From Fidelibacterota bacterium 408169 (lineage in GTDB: Bacteria; Fidelibacterota; Marinisomatia; Marinisomatales; TCS55), in assembly GCA_002256485.1 (NCBI GenBank), contig NNSG01000006.1, positions 62,001-126,000 on the forward strand: a stretch of DNA of 64,000 bases. The letters run 5' to 3'. Each line of letters opens with the position of its first letter. The first letter of the stretch is position 1. This document shows positions 19,406-28,305 of the stretch, piece after piece. A program made the position numbers and the translations under genes. A model generated the notes under the pieces. That model searched no databases. It saw only the letters and a program-made list of their open reading frames with translations, and was not told the origin of the DNA.

Positions 19406-22168
19406 GTGATTAACAAACGTATAATAATAAATAGTATCTGTGGTGTATTTCTATCCACTTTCTTAGTTGGAACCGAACTTGAAATAAATTATAACCTTGA
19501 TGTCTACTTTCATCCCCGGACAGATCAAGTCTCCGGTTTCATAGAGGGTGTTAATCATGTCCGCATAGTTAATAATTCTCAAACAGCATTAAAGGAATTA
19601 TACTTTCATAATAGCACCAACCACGATTCACATACATCTCCTTTATCAGAATTATCATCAGTACGTTGTTCACATGGAGGTATAGTTACGGGGCTGGACA
19701 GTCTCGTTTTAACAATCGGTCTGTATCCTCCGGTTCAGGTGGGTGAAACAGTCATTGTTGATATCCCTTTTAAAACGTATTTCACTTCAAAGGGGGACCC
19801 AAATCTACCTGCTTATGGTATCCGAAAAGATACGGTTACCTACAATGCCATTCATTACTACCCTGTACTGGAATATTTTTATAATGATGGATGGCATCCT
19901 GCTGATTATGGAAATTCTATAAAACCTCATTCTAATTTTGCAAAATATGAAGTGGACTTAACTGTACCGACGGGTTTTTTGATGGGGACATCAGGGCGCG
20001 TATTAAATAAGGTTGAATTAGAAACAGGGCATACCAAATATAAAATCCAAGATAATCATACACTTTCAAGCAGTGTAGTTTTTATTAAGGGAATGCAAAA
20101 ATATCCATTTAATATCAGTGGTATCACGATAGAAATCATTGCACAAAAATCGCAGGAAAATCATGTTAAGAATATTCAAGCTCGTTTGGAAAAATTGATT
20201 CCTTTTTACGAAGAACAGTTTGGTAATTCATTAATGGATAAATTGATTATCAGCAGCGGATATTCTATTGGGTCGCGAGCTATTACAACAAGCAATTATA
20301 TTATTTTTCAAGATAAAATTGACAAGGGTCATGTATTGGATCATGAATTAGCACATCAATGGTTCGGTCTGTCAATTCAAGCTGATGCATATACAGAAAC
20401 CTGGTTAAATGAATCTCTTGCTGAATATGCGAGTTGGCTATTTGAACGATCTCAAAAAGTAAAACCTGACCCCTTTACATTTACTAAACCTATCCCAGAT
20501 TTGAATATTTGGCCCGAAATTAAAGCCATGGGTATGGAAGATTGGACACAGTTTTTTCTGGATGTAATTGGTGAAAAATCACTTCCACCTATCTATCGTC
20601 CCGGGAAACAAACTAATTGGGAAGAAGCTGCAAATATATATAGTAAATATATTGTAGGCAGTCATGCATTGCAGATGCTGCAAGCATCTGAAGGAGATTC
20701 TATAATGAAGAAAATTATGCTTGATTATTCTATGATGTTTAGAGGGGAAACTGCCACTACAGAAAATTTCATTGATATAATTAAACAACACACAGACGAT
20801 AAAATAGCAGATAATTTTCGATTAGCACTTTCAACAAATCTACGATCTGATTTTAAAATTAAAGATGTAACAAGCCAATATAATGTAAAAAGACAATGGA
20901 ATAATAAAATTGCTATAGAGTATGAAAGCAGTTGGCTTTTACCGGTGGATATTTTAATTATAACTGAAAATGGAGACAGCACATTATTACCACAGAAAGA
21001 TATTAATAAATACAATACAATTGAAATAACTACCTCAACAAAATTGTTATCAGCAGAGCTTGATCCCAATAAACGACTATTTGATAATAACCGGTTTAAT
21101 AACCGCTGGCCTCGACGCATATCACTACAGCCAGATTATGGTTTACCGCACTGGGAAACATATAAGGTATATTATCGACCGAAGCTTAAAAGGGATTGGC
21201 GCGGCAATTGGCGAACAGGAGTAAAATTATCGGGCGGGTTGGGAATTAACCTGATGCCGATAATGCCAGCTTTTTACCAAAACCTATTTGACTTGGAGAT
21301 TACGTTTTCAACTGGTGTACCAGAATATAATTGGGGTGGAAAAGTGAGTTATAAAACTCCTTTGAAATCTACAGTCAACACTTATTGGGAGCTGGAGATG
21401 GGATATGAATATCCTAAAAAATGGACAAAAATTGCATTTAATAATTATCTGGGTGAGCCAAGATATTTAGCTGTACATGGCGAATCATTTTATTCCAGAT
21501 TAACAACAACATTTTCTAACACTGTATATATTTCGTCAGATTCAAGCGATTGGTGGCCGGTGGGTAGAAATATTAAATTGAAAGAAAAATGGTCAATTTT
21601 TTCTTATTCAACAGATCAGCGATACCTTATGGAAGTCCACCTTCTTGGAGGTTTTCAGGAAGAGTCGTCATTTTATAATTTTGGAGTTTCTGCAGATGTA
21701 GAAACTCATAAAATAGAAGGTTTTATTATTCGTATTCATAGTGAAGCCGGTTTTGTTTGGGATGAACGCGGGGGAAACGAACTTTCTTATAGGTTATTAT
21801 ATATCCCAAAGATCTGGCAACAACGTGAAAGTCAAATCCCCCTTTTTCGCGGTGTTTCAATTATTGAAAAAGAATGGCAAAAGAATATTTTCAGCAGCGG
21901 GATAAGTGTTGGCTGGGAGACGAAAACAATAGCATGGCCCATGGTGTTTATCGATGGAGCAGTCATTAGTAATAAGCAAGGAACATGGCTGGATCGAATG
22001 GATTATTTGAATAATAGTGATTCTGTGTATTTGACAGCAGGTGTTGGCCTTGAGTCTCAAACAATGATGGAAGTTGGATTATATTTTCCAATTTGGGTTT
22101 CTCATCCCATTAGAGGTGAAAATAATTTTGCTTGGAGAATGCTAATGCAATGGGGATTCTATTTTTAA
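19406..22168 (+). CDS. M1-type zinc metallopeptidase with long C-terminal region resembling an outer-membrane barrel (GTG start)
   Basis: HELAHQWFGLSIQADAYTETWLNESLAEY = HEXXH-18-E; C-terminal third rich in alternating strands, ends WRMLMQWGFYF. Confidence 0.8.
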   Translation: MINKRIIINSICGVFLSTFLVGTELEINYNLDVYFHPRTDQVSGFIEGVNHVRIVNNSQTALKELYFHNSTNHDSHTSPLSELSSVRCSHGGIVTGLDSLVLTIGLYPPVQVGETVIVDIPFKTYFTSKGDPNLPAYGIRKDTVTYNAIHYYPVLEYFYNDGWHPADYGNSIKPHSNFAKYEVDLTVPTGFLMGTSGRVLNKVELETGHTKYKIQDNHTLSSSVVFIKGMQKYPFNISGITIEIIAQKSQENHVKNIQARLEKLIPFYEEQFGNSLMDKLIISSGYSIGSRAITTSNYIIFQDKIDKGHVLDHELAHQWFGLSIQADAYTETWLNESLAEYASWLFERSQKVKPDPFTFTKPIPDLNIWPEIKAMGMEDWTQFFLDVIGEKSLPPIYRPGKQTNWEEAANIYSKYIVGSHALQMLQASEGDSIMKKIMLDYSMMFRGETATTENFIDIIKQHTDDKIADNFRLALSTNLRSDFKIKDVTSQYNVKRQWNNKIAIEYESSWLLPVDILIITENGDSTLLPQKDINKYNTIEITTSTKLLSAELDPNKRLFDNNRFNNRWPRRISLQPDYGLPHWETYKVYYRPKLKRDWRGNWRTGVKLSGGLGINLMPIMPAFYQNLFDLEITFSTGVPEYNWGGKVSYKTPLKSTVNTYWELEMGYEYPKKWTKIAFNNYLGEPRYLAVHGESFYSRLTTTFSNTVYISSDSSDWWPVGRNIKLKEKWSIFSYSTDQRYLMEVHLLGGFQEESSFYNFGVSADVETHKIEGFIIRIHSEAGFVWDERGGNELSYRLLYIPKIWQQRESQIPLFRGVSIIEKEWQKNIFSSGISVGWETKTIAWPMVFIDGAVISNKQGTWLDRMDYLNNSDSVYLTAGVGLESQTMMEVGLYFPIWVSHPIRGENNFAWRMLMQWGFYF

Positions 22169-22210
22169 AATAGTGTTATTATTTATTATTTACAGAAATA
22201 AGGGTTTTAA

Positions 22211-22249
22211 CTAGTAAAAATATTAGAAAACTCTTTCTTTCTAGTAAAA
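22211..22249. promoter_or_regulatory. Candidate operator upstream of the Lrp/AsnC gene
   Basis: Direct repeat CTAGTAAAA at 22211-22219 and 22241-22249 (30-bp spacing) plus imperfect inverted repeat TATTAGAAA/TTTCTAGTA. Confidence 0.35.
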
Positions 22250-22292
22250 TATTTCTGCAATAAGTTCTTTTAACAATAAAAAGGTTGTATAT

Positions 22293-22769
22293 ATGTTTGA
22301 TAAAAAAGACATTCAAATTTTAGAAATCCTACAAAATGATGGTCGTTCAACAGCTAGTGATATTGCTAAAGATGTAGAACTGTCAATTCCTGCGGTGGGA
22401 GAACGAATCAAAAAATTAACTGAAAAAGGGCTCATAAAACAATTTTCAGCTATACTGGATCATAAACAAATCGGCATTGACCTTACAGCATTTGTTTTTA
22501 TTATTAGTGAGCATTCTGATCATTACGATGAATTTGTAGAGAAAGCTAAAGAAACGAAGGCAATTTTGGAGTGCCATTCTATTACAGGTGGTGGGTCGCA
22601 TATTTTAAAAGTACACGTGAAAAATTCACAAGCGTTGGAAGATTTTTTATATGAAATTCAAAATTGGCCCGGCGTGTCGCGAACGCAGTCAAACGTAGTG
22701 CTCTCAACATATAAAGAAACCATGAACGACGACCTAATAACATTAAAGGAATTACATAACATTGCTTAA
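22293..22769 (+). CDS. Lrp/AsnC family transcriptional regulator
   Basis: DIQILEILQNDGRSTASDIAKDVELSIPAVGERIKKLTEKGLIKQFSAILD. Confidence 0.95.
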   Translation: MFDKKDIQILEILQNDGRSTASDIAKDVELSIPAVGERIKKLTEKGLIKQFSAILDHKQIGIDLTAFVFIISEHSDHYDEFVEKAKETKAILECHSITGGGSHILKVHVKNSQALEDFLYEIQNWPGVSRTQSNVVLSTYKETMNDDLITLKELHNIA

Positions 22770-22919
22770 TTAATAAAGATTATTGTATTATACATTTTCA
22801 AGGTTTAATATTTGTTTGGTATAAACGCTGGAGCAATAAGAAATCCCGACCTTTAGAAGATAGATTTAGCGAGTTTTAATGGCATAAAAAGCCATAATTT
22901 TTTATAGTTCGTTTTTTTT

Positions 22920-22942
22920 GCCCTAACAACAATTGTTTGGGC
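22920..22942 (+). promoter_or_regulatory. Hairpin in the gltB leader
   Basis: GCCCtAACAA-caa-TTGTTtGGGC then AATTATTTT; upstream ATGGC-ataaaaa-GCCAT at 22879-22895 followed by T-rich sequence. Confidence 0.4.
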
Positions 22943-22981
22943 AATTATTTTCCTCCAAAATCCAAATAAGTAGAAATTCTT

Positions 22982-25900
22982 GTGAGAAAAAATAAAAATA
23001 TATACCCATTTTTTAATAAAGATTTATTCCATGATGCTTGTGGGGCAGGATTTATTGTGACGCTTTCCGGGAAACCGGAAAGCAGGGTTCTCCCCTTAGC
23101 TATTAAAGGGTTGCAACGATTGGCTCACAGGGGGGCAATATCTGCTGATAAGGAGACGGGGGATGGGGCAGGTATACTTACGGATATACCTAAACCATTT
23201 TTCCGTGAAATTCTACAGACTGAGTTGGGAATAAAAATACCAATACGTAAGTCATTTTCTGTCGGAATGGTGTTTACCACTCCCAGGGAAATTAATTGGT
23301 TGAAAAATACTGTAAAAACCCATGCAAAAATCCGCGGATTTTCTGTTATTACTTTTAGAAAAGTAAAAGTGAATTCAAATGTATTAGGACAATTTGCTCG
23401 GTCCAAGCAACCATCAATCGTACAATTTTTCTTGTATGAGAATAGAAAAAGCAATCGCTCTCTGGAGTCAAGATTGTATTTACTCAGAAAAGAAATTGAA
23501 AAAGATGTGCTTATTCAAAAGAAGAAATCATACATCTGTTCTCTTTCATCAAAAACGATTGTTTATAAGGGACTAATGACCTCTTCCCAACTTGATCATT
23601 TTTATCAAGATCTTGCTCATGAAAAATATATAGTAAAACTGGCGATTTTTCACGAACGATTCTCTACAAACACCCAGTCAACTTGGTCTATGGCACAACC
23701 ATTTAGAATGCTGGCTCACAATGGAGAAATTAATACAATCAAGGGAAACCGATTGTGGATGAAAACCCGGGAAAGGGAAATCAAATCTCTGTTTTGGAAA
23801 GACGACTTAGAAGCATTGAAACCAATCGTTAATGATAAGGGGAGCGATTCAGAAAGTTTAGATAATATATTAGAATTCTTGACAAGAAGTGGACAGGATT
23901 TATTCAGCAGCACCATGATGATAATACCTGACCCCTATGAATATGATCAATTTATACCCAAGGGGTTAAAAGACTTTTATATATACCATGAAAACTTTAT
24001 GGAACCCTGGGATGGCCCAGCTGCCATGGTATTTACCGATGGAGACCACGTTGCTGCCAAAATGGACCGCAACGGTTTACGTCCGTTGCGGTATACAATT
24101 ACAAAAGATGGTTTGGTTATTATGGCTTCAGAAGCGGGGATTATTGACGTGGCTCATAAAAATCTTGATGTGCACCACCATATGAGAGCCGGAGAAATAT
24201 TTGCAGTATCTTTATTAGGAAAGGGTATACTCCGTAACCATGACCTAAAAAGAATTGTTGCTGGAAAGAAATCCTATTCCTCTTCTTTAGAAAAATATTT
24301 AACAACTATAACCAGAAACAGTCATCAACAGGAATTCGGTATTTATAGCTTACCTGAACATGGTTTTAATCCCAGATTACGGGTGGCATTTGGCTGGGCC
24401 AAAGAAGATTTTACCCGCTACTTAATACCGATGGCTGAAAGCGGAAGAGAACCTATTGGCTCAATGGGAGATGATGCTCCATCAGCAGTTATATCCAAAC
24501 AAGACCGTCGCTTTTATGATTACTTTAAACAATCATTTGCACAAGTAACCAACCCTCCTATTGACTCAATAAGAGAAAGGGGGGTGATGGCGCTCTTTCA
24601 ATATCTTGGGTCGGAAAACAATTTATTGGATACACGACCAACATTTAGAGGAGCTGTACGTATTGAGAGTCCAATTTTGTCCCCAAATGAAGTTCAAAAA
24701 CTATATAGCTTAAAGAAAAAATATCCTTATAAACGAATATATTGTCATTGTGAAATAGGCAGTAGTTGTGATAAACGTATTTCAACTATAAAAAAACAAT
24801 CAAGAGAAGCGGTTGAAAATGGTGCAAAAATAATACTTCTAACAGATGAAAATTTGCAGGAAGGACTCTTACCCATACCAATGCCATTGGTTGTTTCTGC
24901 GGTACATCATTATCTCGTTAAACATAAATTAAGAAGCTGTGTTTCGCTGATTTGTATATCTGGCGATGTAGTTGAAGATCACCATGTGGCTGTGTTGATA
25001 GGGTTTGGAGCAAGCGCGGTTTACCCATATATGGCCTATGAATTAATTAGAGAACATTTTTCTGATGATGTCCAATGGACTGAAAAAATGGGGAATTACC
25101 GTTACGCTCTTGAAAAAGGCCTTCTTAAGATCATGGCGAAAATGGGAATATCCACCATCAGTAGTTATCACGGAAGTATGTTGTTTCATGCCCTTGGTTT
25201 ATCTCGCAGATTTCTTAAAAAGTACTTTCCATCCATTCATGGAAATATCAGTGGAATAGATTTAGATCATATAATAAAGATACTCAAAAAGAGACATGAC
25301 GCTGCATTCGGAAATCATAGGCCAGAGTTTGTTGAAAGAGGGTTTTTCAGGTTCCGCAAGGGTGGGGAATTACATGGGTTTTCCCCAAAAGAATTCAAAA
25401 ACATTCATTATGCTGCAACTAATAAAGAAAAAAAGAATATTGAAATGTCTGATGTGGTTTATATACGCGATTTTTTTCAATATCGCAGTAAGCGCGATCC
25501 TATTTCTGTTGAATTAATAGAACCTCTGGAAGATATTCTTAAACGCTTTGGGTCCGGGGCCATGTCTCTTGGTGCAATTTCTGAAACTGTGCATAGAGAG
25601 ATCGCTCGCGGCATGGCTTTAGCCGGAGGTCGGAGTAATACAGGTGAAGGAGGAGAGCTTGATGATAGATACAGTCGAACAAATCCAGATAAGTATGTGA
25701 ATTCTTATATAAAACAAATTGCCAGTGGACGATTTGGGGTTTCAGTTGAATATCTGGCTGCCGCAAAAGAAATTCAAATAAAAATGGCACAAGGAGCTAA
25801 ACCCGGGGAAGGAGGACAACTACCCGGGCATAAAGTAACAGCGCAAATTGCTCATTCCAGGTCGTCAACGCCCGGCGTTCCACTTATTTCTCCTCCACCG

Positions 25901-27457
25901 CATCATGATATTTATAGCATTGAAGACATTAAACAACTTATTTATGACTTAAAAGAAGTCAATCCGAGAGCACAAATATCAGTAAAACTTGTTGCTCAGC
26001 CTGGGGTGGGGACAGTGGCTTCTGGAGTCGTTAAGGCCGGAGCTGATATTGTTTTAATTTCAGGAGGAGACGGAGGAACAGGTGCCAGCCCCTTAGGGTC
26101 TCTTAAGCATACAGGTTTACCTTGGGAATTGGGTTTAGCAGAAACACATCAAACACTGGTTGCAAACAAGCTCCGCGACCAAGTGACGTTACGTGTGGAT
26201 GGAGGAATTAAAAAAGCATCTGATATAATAATAGCAGCTATACTGGGTGCAGAAGAATATGATTACGGGACGGCAATCTTAATAGCAGTGGGATGTGTTA
26301 TGGCAAGACAATGTCACTTAAATACATGCCCTGCAGGAATCGCAACCCAAGATCCCAAATACATGAAAAAATTTAAAGGCCGAGCCAATAATATTAAACA
26401 ATACCTTCTTAATATAGGAGAAGAAGTTCGTCGAGAATTAGCACATCTTGGTTTTGAAAATTTACAGTCTTTAGTTGGTAGAACTGATTTATTAATAATT
26501 AATAGGAAGTTCAAAAAATATGCACGCACAAGAGGGTTGGATTTTTCATATATTTTTAACCACGATACTAAAAAAGGATTACCTGTGATTTCTTCAACGA
26601 AAGTCAAGTTTCAAAGCAGACAAAAGACTATTAGCCTTGATGAAGAAATCATTAATGAAGTCAGAGGTGCTATCTTAACCCATAGTTATGCAGTTGTAGC
26701 AAAAATTGTAAACAATACTCAGCGGTCAATAGGTACGCGTTTATCGGGAGAAATCGCATTTCTTTATGGAAAAGGAAATTTCAATGGTAGCATTCAAGTA
26801 CAAATGTCTGGATCAGCAGGTCAAAGTTTTGGTGCCTATCTTTCTGATGGAGTTGAATTGCGATTAAGGGGAGTTGCAAATGATTATGTTGGTAAAGGGC
26901 AATCTGGAGGTTTGATTACAATTCGTATACCCAGCGTAGTTCGACGCAAGAAAAAAGAGCATACACTTATAGGAAACGTTGCTTTATATGGCGCCACAGG
27001 TGGGACTCTTTTTGTCGCTGGCCGTGGAGGTGAACGGTTTGCTGTGAGAAATAGCGGCGCATCAGCAGTCATCGAAGGAATAGGAAATCACGGTTGTGAA
27101 TATATGACTAGGGGAACGGTTATTATTTTAGGGGAAATCGGACATAATTTTGGCGCTGGAATGACAGGTGGTCAAGCGTTTATTTATACTAAAAACAATC
27201 CTGTTTCTTACCGGCTTAATAAAGAGTTTGTAAAAGAAAAAGAACTATCAATTAACGATGAAAATCTTTTGAAGCGCTTTTTAGAAAACCACATTTTTCA
27301 TACAGATTCAGTATTAGCTGATCGAATTATTTCAGATTGGAAAAATCAAAAACAGTATTTTAAATGCATTGTTTCGATTGCTCAGGAAATCATGGATTTT
27401 CAGACTATTTATGACCTCCACGCCGCAGACAGATTAGGTGTCATTCTCAATGAATAA
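22982..27457 (+). CDS. gltB: Glutamate synthase large subunit (GTG start)
   Basis: DACGAGFIV nucleophile region, RFSTNTQSTWSMAQPFRMLAHNGEINTIKGN, FMN domain SVKLVAQPGVGTVASGVVKAGADIVLISGGDGGTGASPL, CHLNTCPAGIATQ. Confidence 0.97.
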   Translation: MRKNKNIYPFFNKDLFHDACGAGFIVTLSGKPESRVLPLAIKGLQRLAHRGAISADKETGDGAGILTDIPKPFFREILQTELGIKIPIRKSFSVGMVFTTPREINWLKNTVKTHAKIRGFSVITFRKVKVNSNVLGQFARSKQPSIVQFFLYENRKSNRSLESRLYLLRKEIEKDVLIQKKKSYICSLSSKTIVYKGLMTSSQLDHFYQDLAHEKYIVKLAIFHERFSTNTQSTWSMAQPFRMLAHNGEINTIKGNRLWMKTREREIKSLFWKDDLEALKPIVNDKGSDSESLDNILEFLTRSGQDLFSSTMMIIPDPYEYDQFIPKGLKDFYIYHENFMEPWDGPAAMVFTDGDHVAAKMDRNGLRPLRYTITKDGLVIMASEAGIIDVAHKNLDVHHHMRAGEIFAVSLLGKGILRNHDLKRIVAGKKSYSSSLEKYLTTITRNSHQQEFGIYSLPEHGFNPRLRVAFGWAKEDFTRYLIPMAESGREPIGSMGDDAPSAVISKQDRRFYDYFKQSFAQVTNPPIDSIRERGVMALFQYLGSENNLLDTRPTFRGAVRIESPILSPNEVQKLYSLKKKYPYKRIYCHCEIGSSCDKRISTIKKQSREAVENGAKIILLTDENLQEGLLPIPMPLVVSAVHHYLVKHKLRSCVSLICISGDVVEDHHVAVLIGFGASAVYPYMAYELIREHFSDDVQWTEKMGNYRYALEKGLLKIMAKMGISTISSYHGSMLFHALGLSRRFLKKYFPSIHGNISGIDLDHIIKILKKRHDAAFGNHRPEFVERGFFRFRKGGELHGFSPKEFKNIHYAATNKEKKNIEMSDVVYIRDFFQYRSKRDPISVELIEPLEDILKRFGSGAMSLGAISETVHREIARGMALAGGRSNTGEGGELDDRYSRTNPDKYVNSYIKQIASGRFGVSVEYLAAAKEIQIKMAQGAKPGEGGQLPGHKVTAQIAHSRSSTPGVPLISPPPHHDIYSIEDIKQLIYDLKEVNPRAQISVKLVAQPGVGTVASGVVKAGADIVLISGGDGGTGASPLGSLKHTGLPWELGLAETHQTLVANKLRDQVTLRVDGGIKKASDIIIAAILGAEEYDYGTAILIAVGCVMARQCHLNTCPAGIATQDPKYMKKFKGRANNIKQYLLNIGEEVRRELAHLGFENLQSLVGRTDLLIINRKFKKYARTRGLDFSYIFNHDTKKGLPVISSTKVKFQSRQKTISLDEEIINEVRGAILTHSYAVVAKIVNNTQRSIGTRLSGEIAFLYGKGNFNGSIQVQMSGSAGQSFGAYLSDGVELRLRGVANDYVGKGQSGGLITIRIPSVVRRKKKEHTLIGNVALYGATGGTLFVAGRGGERFAVRNSGASAVIEGIGNHGCEYMTRGTVIILGEIGHNFGAGMTGGQAFIYTKNNPVSYRLNKEFVKEKELSINDENLLKRFLENHIFHTDSVLADRIISDWKNQKQYFKCIVSIAQEIMDFQTIYDLHAADRLGVILNE

Positions 27458-27594
27458 ACCTCTTTAGCATTTTAGGATACATTATATATTTAGGCAAATA
27501 TAACAATATAACTTAAATATTTAACTATAATTATATAATTACTAAAATTATACTTGTTTTGACATATATTTGCTTATTATATTTATTAGTGTTG

Positions 27595-27614
27595 ATTCAG
27601 AAAGTTTTCTGAAT
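27595..27614. promoter_or_regulatory. Inverted repeat upstream of the porin-like/amt genes
   Basis: ATTCAGAAA-gt-TTTCTGAAT, 9-bp perfect arms; TTGACA at 27559-27564 upstream could be a -35 element. Confidence 0.45.
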
Positions 27615-27651
27615 ATATAATTCATTTAAAAACTAAAAAGAGAGCAACATT

Positions 27652-28269
27652 ATGATTAAGATTAGGAAGTTATGGATAATTTTATTGTTTATCACTGGAA
27701 CGAGTTACGGACAATTTGAAATTGGAGTGGATATCTTTAACCGATATGTATGGCGAGGTACAGATTTTGGAAATGCTGCCAGCCTTCAACCGTATTTAGA
27801 ATACTCCAAGGGACCAATCAAAATTGGAGCTTGGAGCTCTTGGGCTGTAAATAATGGAAACGCAAATGAGAACGATGTTTTCATCGCTGCAAGTCTTGGA
27901 GGATTATCTTTATCTATAACAGATTACTTTTTCCCGGCCTATGATGGCGCGGATCGATTTTTTGATTATTCCGAAGAGGGTGGAGAACATTTTGTTGAAG
28001 CTGGAATTAGTACAACTATTAAAGCTGTGGATATTTTTGCAGGGTATTTTTTCATAGATGCCAATAATTCAACATATTTAGAATTTTCATATGGGCCTGT
28101 TATCCTAGGCATGGGTAATGGGATGTTTACTATTGAGCCAGAGGATGAAAACGATTCCTTCGGTATAGTTAATATAGGTATTACTGCTGGCAGAGATTTA
28201 TTCTCAGCTGCGTATATCATTAATCCCCAACAGGAAACATCCTTTCTTGTTTTTGGTGTATCTTTATAA
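27652..28269 (+). CDS. Putative outer-membrane porin-like protein (TorF-like) next to amt
   Basis: Signal peptide, FEIGVDIFNRYVWRGTDFGNAASLQPYLEYSKGPIKIGAWSSWA, C-terminal LVFGVSL. Confidence 0.6.
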   Translation: MIKIRKLWIILLFITGTSYGQFEIGVDIFNRYVWRGTDFGNAASLQPYLEYSKGPIKIGAWSSWAVNNGNANENDVFIAASLGGLSLSITDYFFPAYDGADRFFDYSEEGGEHFVEAGISTTIKAVDIFAGYFFIDANNSTYLEFSYGPVILGMGNGMFTIEPEDENDSFGIVNIGITAGRDLFSAAYIINPQQETSFLVFGVSL

Positions 28270-28305
28270 TTAACCACTGAATAATCCAAAAAAGCAGAGG
28301 AAACA

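Noticed and set aside
22770-22981. Known glnA-type glutamine riboswitch or sigma-54 promoter in the gltB leader
   Set aside because: I could not match the glutamine aptamer core or a GG-N10-GC -24/-12 spacing by eye.
24700-24780. Extra metal site in GltB (CHCEIGSSC)
   Set aside because: Lies in the normal linker before the DRGVD-like segment; too little evidence for a new cluster.
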